From Lucifuga dentata (lineage: Eukaryota > Chordata > Actinopteri > Ophidiiformes > Bythitidae), in contig VXCM01000219.1 of NCBI GenBank assembly GCA_014773175.1, positions 62,001-126,000 on the forward strand: DNA of 64,000 nucleotides, given 5' to 3'. This document shows positions 59,306 to 64,000 of the stretch, piece by piece (the stretch's first letter is position 1; the number at the start of each line of letters is the position of its first letter). The position numbers were made by a program, and so were the translations under genes. Under the pieces are notes generated by a model, which saw only the letters and a list, made by a program, of their open reading frames with translations, was not told where the DNA came from and made no database searches.

Positions 59306-59712
59306 GCAATCTGACTTCTGCAATCTGCACAAGTCAGATTGCAGACTATCTGCAATCTGCATCCAACCAGGGGACCATTGAAAATTAGAAATTGAAATAT
59401 GTTGTTTGAAATTTGTTCATTGTTTTAATGTTGAATGATGCAACTCATCACACATTATTCAAAAAATTTGAATAATATCTGTTTGATCTGAACTGAAGGT
59501 TAGTTGTGTTTGGACACCATAGTTACTGTAGTTACTGGAGGTTTAGCCTCCTTCTTTGCATTCATTTCTGACTGACGAAGCCATTTGGATGGATGGTGAA
59601 ACGTTTCAGAATTAAAAACTTGAATCCAGTTGACCTGACTGAGTTTCCTACAATTTATCTACTGCCTGGATGACTGAGAATCTTTATCAAAACTTGCAAT
59701 CTGACTGCTGCA
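59306..59712 (+). mobile_element. Retroelement-like insertion with hammerhead motif and 17-bp direct repeats
   Basis: GCAATCTGACTTCTGCA (59306-59322) and GCAATCTGACTGCTGCA (59696-59712) differ at one base and flank about 373 bp. Inside, near the right end, lie the hammerhead-like motif (59566-59611) and then CTGGATGACTGAGAATCT, a string I recognise from the 3' region of an abundant fish repeat. The left part begins with an inverted repeat (59306-59317 against 59331-59342). Penelope-like elements are known to carry minimal type I hammerhead ribozymes and to make irregular insertions. The assignment to that group is inference; a SINE-like or other retroposon carrying the same motif is the main alternative. 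Confidence 0.5.
59566..59611 (+). ncRNA. Type I hammerhead-ribozyme-like motif
   Basis: All conserved core positions are present in order. TTCTGA (59566-59571) forms stem I with TCAGAA (59606-59611). The core CTGACGA fits CUGANGA (59572-59578). Stem II is GCCAT/ATGGT (59580-59584 with 59593-59597) capped by TTTGGATG-like loop bases. GAA (59598-59600) follows. Stem III is the minimal palindrome ACGT (59601-59604), and the cleavage-site nucleotide H17 would be T at 59605. The very short stem III is typical of retroelement hammerheads thought to act as dimers. The unpaired A between the core and stem II could reduce activity. Self-cleavage is predicted from the motif, not shown. Confidence 0.5.
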
Positions 59713-60166
59713 CTGAATTCAACTTAAACTTGGAATTTCTGACCTCTAACTGGAAAAAGAGTAAAAGAAAAGCCCCCTCAACTCAGAATTCCTACTTGGA
59801 AAGTCAAGCAAGCNCCCCATCCCCCGTTCATTATGACTTCATTGATTTCAATGTGGCTTCTCCCACAACAAACAGTAATTTCTCTCTTAATAAACGTGCA
59901 GAAGCATTTTCTTTAAATCAATCAGCATGCAGACGCAGTAAGGCCAAACATATAACACTGGTAATGCAGTAACTGCTTTGAAAAGGGCTCATAAATGTTA
60001 AAACACAGTTTTTTGTTTTTTTTTCTATCCCACAGAGCAAACAAAACCAAAGTTTCCATGGAAGCATCTGTTGTCTCCCACTTTCTTTAGCTTGAACACA
60101 CTGTGGTTGAAAATGACGCAATTCCAAGTGACGGCTTCCAAGTTCCGAGGTGCAACGAATGCAGCA
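59706..60166. mobile_element. Degenerate PIF/Harbinger-like element (tentative)
   Basis: Left TGCTGCACTGAATTCAACTT, continuing to AACTTGGAA, resembles the inverted right end TGCTGCATTCGTTGCACCTC, which also continues to AACTTGGAA. Both resemble the ends of the element at 43.3 kb. The right flank is TAA but the left flank is GAC, so no target duplication supports it. An N at 59814 marks a C-run join. The left end overlaps the direct repeat of the hammerhead insertion, suggesting that insertion landed at this element's edge. Confidence 0.35.
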
Positions 60167-61105
60167 TAACACCTGTTTCAATAAAGCATCAGACGTTTAT
60201 TGCGCAATATGACAAACATCAAATATGATACACTCTGATACAGACTAGGACTAAGATTTTATTATCTCTATCTTGGACAGTCTGACATGCAATCAACTTA
60301 TAAATGCCTCCTACGTTATAGCACAGCAAGCGTTAAGCAGAATCAATCAGTATCAACGTGGCCTCTGCCTTTATAAACATGTCAACTGGCCTGAATGATT
60401 ATGTAGAAGACAGTATATATTATTTAATGTATGAACAAAATGTTCCCATTATTTAGTCTACCTATAGGGCATGAATAAAATAAAAGTCTGTACAATACTA
60501 TGGAATCCAGCTCTGCAACCCCACAAAACTACACTCTGAAAAATTACCATAAAGCTGAATATACGTGTACAGTGTGAAAGACAGTTTGACAGACTGCAGG
60601 TAAATAAATTTCTCCCGTTCTGTGGCAGTCCTGTGCAGCTGTGCAGGGACGACGGGCGCTACCCTCATCTGATGTTTGCCCACAAAAGATTATTCTCACT
60701 GATAGATGTGTGTTTGTGTGGCGGCGTCTGTGTCTCTGTGTTTTGTTTACCATCGGGACGAGGACTCTGTATAATCCACAGCGCTGCTGTGGCAGCACGG
60801 AAACAGAGCCTGAGTAACTTTAATCCTGCTGGGAATAAGTAGAGGTGAAATGAAAGGGGCAAGAACAAGGGGAAGTGAAGAGAAACACAACAAAAGAGAC
60901 CATTATCCAAAGTCAAGAAGGTTCTCCTGGAGTTTTTTTTTTTTTTTTTTTTTTTGGAGTCATCAGGCTAACCAAGGACTTAGAGGGTACGCATAAGACA
61001 TAATGCTGCTGCTTAGAAACACGGAAAGCTGAATATAATATAGATAAAACCTTATGACAGACAACCCTCATGAATGGTAAAAAAAAAAGATGTGATTGAT
61101 CAGGA

Positions 61106-61109
<4 letters not shown>
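60167..61109. other. Unassigned non-coding DNA
   Basis: Contains a poly-T run at about 60935-60955. Anonymous frames near 60500-60916 show no motif. Confidence 0.45.
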
Positions 61110-61137
<28 letters not shown>

Positions 61138-61138
61138 G
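61110..61138. repeat. (TG)n microsatellite
   Basis: About 14 TG units directly left of a hAT-type terminus. Confidence 0.95.
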
Positions 61139-62120
61139 TAGGGCTGGGCGATATAGCCTGAAAATAATATCATGAGTGTTTCCCTTCAATAAAAGTACAA
61201 ATAACTACCGTATATACTCGACTATAAGCCAACCCCGATTTTGACCTGCAAATTTAGATTTTTAAAGAAACCCGCATATAAGCCCTGATGTTGTTCCATC
61301 AATTTATTTGTTTAGCAAATTACCTGTTTTTCTGGGTATTGTCATAGTTTTCCTCTGATTTTCTGAAAATAATCCACGTACCGGTAATCATGATATTTAA
61401 GCAGCTGATTACCGTAACTGATGGATCAAGGCTTACTGGCTGCCGTAAAATGTGCTGATAAGATGTTTAATCATGAAATACATCATTCTAAGGTATGATT
61501 TAAACTATTTTCCATGGGTAGTGGTAATGGGTAGTATTTCTACCCTGGAAATTTCGTTCTCTGGGATCCGATTTGAATTACTTGTGTATAAGCTGACCCC
61601 TTGATTTGCGTTGTGAAATTTGGTAAAAAAAAAAACAAAACAAAACAAAACTTGGCTTATACACAAGTATATATGGTAAATCCGGTAATATTTTAGTCGA
61701 CCTGCTGTGCTTCAGCGATGGATAAAACATAAATAGCATCACCAAATAAAATTCCCGATGATGTCTTAAAGCTGATTTTTAGCAAGTTATGACTTCGCTT
61801 GCCTGCTTGTTTGGCATTGCAAGTCAGCTTCTGACTCTCCTACTCAGGTGACTTTTGACTTTCTTGTTATTCCCTCAGGTGTTTCTGCTTCAGGTGAAAC
61901 AAATTTGCTGTGTTCCAACTCTGGCTGTTAGCCAGTTAGCCTCGTAGCCAAACCATTTCAAACAACAGAGCTTGCTCCCTAAAGCGCTACTTTCGGGCGT
62001 GCTTGTGTTTTCTTCTTCTTGCTGCACATGATGTGAAAATTTGTTATCACACCGCTATCGTTAATATCATATGACAAAAGCTTTTTATCATATAAAAAAA
62101 TAATTATACTGGTGTTTTCT
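61139..62120 (+). mobile_element. hAT-type repeat (GGGCTGGGCGATAT type) interrupted by a nested element
   Basis: The left end TAGGGCTGGGCGATATAGCC is the start of a common fish repeat. The matching pattern resumes after the nested element, with CATTTCAAACAACAGAGCTTG, CTGCACATGATGTGAAAATT, CACACCGCTATCGTTAATAT and CATATAAAAAAATAATTATA. The right inverted terminus is not preserved and no 8-bp duplication was found. The host assignment relies on remembered family patterns. Confidence 0.45.
61206..61678 (+). mobile_element. Short copy of the TATAAGCC-terminus element, TA-flanked, nested
   Basis: The element proper is 61208-61676, bordered by TA on both sides. Left CCGTATATACTCGACTATAA and inverted right CCATATATACTTGTGTATAA are good terminal inverted repeats. 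It is colinear and highly similar to the 29.8-kb copy over both flanking parts, including TAGATTTTTAAAGAAACC and GGGTAGTGGTAATGGGTAG. It lacks the segment that lies between the two 42-bp direct repeats of the long copy. An (AAAAC)n tract sits near its right end. No coding capacity. Confidence 0.8.
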
Positions 62121-62589
62121 TGTGTGTGTGTCAATATGCAGGTGTTTCTGTCTCAACGTTATGCTTCCAGACACCAGAACATCTCCCAGTGGAAAAGCTT
62201 CACATGCCCTGACATCAACTTTCGTCAAGTAAGATTTGTCTTGTAATTGTTAAACTAATTAGTCTTCATCTTAAACATGAAACAAATCATGTCATGCATT
62301 CTGTAATAAATCTACCCCAGTGGAAGATCTTGTCAATCGAATGAGAACAGAGCGCGTTGGGGAAGACGCGGTCGTACGGCAGCGGGGGCCACAGAGCAGA
62401 AACACATCATAGTTGTTGTTTAATTTGATGATGTCTCCGGCGAGAGCAATGTGGGTGTGCTGCTGCCTCAGATCTATCTTCCCCTCTCTGTTTGTGAATG
62501 TGTTTTTAACCACTAGATCATTGTAGCAATACACTGGTGGCAGCGCTCCGGCTTTACCCTGCCTGCAGCATCGATCTTCACAGCTTCAT
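62121..62589. other. Unassigned DNA with an anonymous minus-strand frame
   Basis: An 80-codon frame (62292-62534, minus) is less biased in composition than most others here, but I recognise no family. It might be a decayed exon or part of a repeat; I do not call it a gene. Confidence 0.35.
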
Positions 62590-62718
62590 TTACAACACTA
62601 TGGATTTCTGCATCGGGGGGGGAGGAGGAGCGAGAGCCACAGAGAGACAGAGANTTACAACACTATGGATTTCTGCATCGGGGGGGGAGGAGGAGCGAGA
62701 GCCACAGAGAGACAGAGA
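62590..62718. other. 64-bp duplication across a single N (probable assembly artefact)
   Basis: 62590-62653 and 62655-62718 are identical, separated by N at 62654. Each copy contains a G8 run. Confidence 0.88.
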
Positions 62719-63895
62719 GCAGAATGGAATTTCAGAACCATCTCAATGCACAAATATAGCAAATGGGTTTAAACTAAATAGAAATATAAAGACTACTTTG
62801 AAGCCAACGTGGAAAAAAGTAAAGGGCAGGAGATGAGACTCAAAGTTTGTTTTATGTTGCTTGCTTAAGCCTCCTGATACTGCGGCGAAACTCGCCCGCT
62901 TTTGTCTTGTATTTAATGATTCATAACTTCTCAAAAACTCATCACAGAACCATTAAAATTGAGGAAATTGAAGAAGACACACATGCCATTAAAGTTAACA
63001 CATTTAATCACTAAATTTAATATTTAATCTCCATGAAAACACAGTTGAGAAAATACTTGGTTTTTTTAAAAAGTGAAGTTGAATTTTTTGGGGGAGGTTT
63101 AACTTGAATTTCTGAATCTGAATTGTATAATTCTTCTAATTTTGCATTTTGTGATCCCCACACTCCTTGTCCACAACTCCACGAAATTTAAGGCAGATAT
63201 CTACAAGTATTAAGGTGTTATGGTGCAAATTTGTAAATTTGACATCACTGTGTGCCAAACCTTTCCAAAATGGCTAAAACAACATTTCAACAAATTATCA
63301 GTTTTCTTCAAATTATCAACTAAACGTTTTTTAAGTGGTGAAAGAACTGCATGCATTGTAAACAAAAGGCTGGGTGGTTGATGCTTGAATTAATGACAAA
63401 TCAGCAGTAGCAGGTAGAAACTTCTCATTTTGTAGCTTGCAGGGTGCCAATAAAAACTGAGACCGACATTTTGACAACAGAGTTATTAGTTTCATTAATT
63501 GATGACGATTTCTCACATGTAGAAACATTGGAGACGCTGGTGTCGATACCGCCAGGTGGCTTGTGCGAAAAGGCTGCAGCTGGAGACAATTTAATACATA
63601 ACAGCCAACAATTCAACCTACACCAACTGAATTTCATGCGATTCTTTCTCTCTGCTGCTACTTTTAAGAAGAACTCTTTGCATGTTCAATAACATACAGT
63701 TTTCTATCTATAAATGCAGTTGACCAGCAAAACTTACTGAACTAGTATTATAGTTAAGCATATTTTTTTTGGAAGCCAACTGCTTCATCACACTTTGAGG
63801 ATTGTTCAAACGTCAAAATGTTTAGGACGTTATTGCTATTACGCTTGGTATTCACACCTCGTATACTTTTTAAAGTTATTTAACCTTTTCTGTTT
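62719..63895. other. Unassigned non-coding DNA
   Basis: AT-rich with no recognised gene or element. Confidence 0.45.
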
Positions 63896-64000
63896 TTCAA
63901 AGCCAATCCCAAGCCTCCATTCAGATTTAGCCAATCACACCCTTCCATTCGGTGAGGCGGGGCTGATTCAGCCTTCACAGGGCGTGGGTGGTTTGTGTGT
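63896..64000 (+). promoter_or_regulatory. Candidate proximal promoter at the window edge
   Basis: Two CCAAT boxes in the same orientation (63903-63907 and 63931-63935) are followed by a GC box GAGGCGGGGC (63954-63963) and a GGCGTGGGTGG KLF/Sp-type site (63981-63991). The order and spacing resemble a vertebrate proximal promoter facing right. The window ends before any transcription start or exon could be seen. Confidence 0.35.

Noticed and set aside
62292..62534. 80-codon minus-strand frame with balanced composition
   Set aside because: I could not recognise a family. Without conservation or splice evidence it does not reach the standard for a gene call; worth a database search.
1..64000. 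Search for tRNA, 5S, snRNA, CRISPR-like arrays and known microRNAs
   Set aside because: No A/B-box pair with cloverleaf, no 5S or U-snRNA landmark, no regularly spaced unique-spacer array and no familiar mature microRNA sequence was seen on either strand.

Overview
This window reads as nuclear genomic DNA from a bony fish, most likely a percomorph teleost, taken from a short-read draft scaffold. The evidence is the repeat content: hAT elements with CAGAGGTG-type ends and ACTTGAGTA subterminal motifs, a Tc1-like transposase relic, a 5'-truncated LINE ending in an ATCC-type tail, TTAA-flanked miniature elements, several interspersed repeats I recognise as common in fish, and very many long (TG)n and (GA)n microsatellites. 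I find no protein-coding gene, rRNA or tRNA that I can defend. Every long open frame is either low-complexity (SL/ER-rich frames through GA/TC repeats) or anonymous and lacks family signatures, so the window is best described as a gene desert or part of a very large intron.

Layout. 0-5 kb: microsatellites, a purine-rich tract and unassigned single-copy-like DNA. 5-15 kb: a fragment of a TTAA-type miniature element near 5.2 kb, otherwise mostly unassigned AT-rich DNA. 15-26 kb: the densest set of intact transposons: a complete TTAA-type MITE (15.8 kb), a 1.1-kb Tol2/Ac-type hAT element with 8-bp target duplications (16.8 kb), a degenerate hAT copy (19.6 kb), a piggyBac-like MITE (24.3 kb) and a 244-bp hAT MITE (25.9 kb). 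26-34 kb: a possible microexon, a motif-rich conserved-looking block, a ~0.96-kb element with TATAAGCC termini (29.8 kb) and a Tc1-like relic (33.3 kb). 36-38 kb: two degenerate copies of the TTAA-type family. 43-47 kb: a PIF/Harbinger-like element, another interspersed repeat and the LINE fragment. 48-54 kb: mostly unassigned DNA with blocks that look like regulatory conserved non-coding sequence. 54-64 kb: a second complete TTAA-type MITE, a hAT-type repeat, a striking 46-nt hairpin, an insertion carrying a hammerhead-ribozyme-like motif flanked by 17-bp direct repeats, a nested pair of transposons at 61-62 kb, and a CCAAT/GC-box cluster at the right edge that could be the start of a neighbouring promoter.

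A technical point affects any reading of this window. It holds 24 single N positions. Ten are flanked by direct repeats of about 57-84 bp, usually 62-67 bp, and the other fourteen sit in or beside homopolymers, dinucleotide repeats or short C/A runs. These look like unmerged contig overlaps, so the flanking duplications are very probably assembly artefacts rather than biology.

The most interesting observations are the hammerhead-like element at 59.3-59.7 kb, the five-copy TTAA-flanked MITE family with a conserved 27-nt core, the pair of TATAAGCC elements whose length difference is explained by deletion between internal direct repeats, and the two hAT elements with different ends that share a 60-bp internal block. 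No operon, defence or metabolic system is present.
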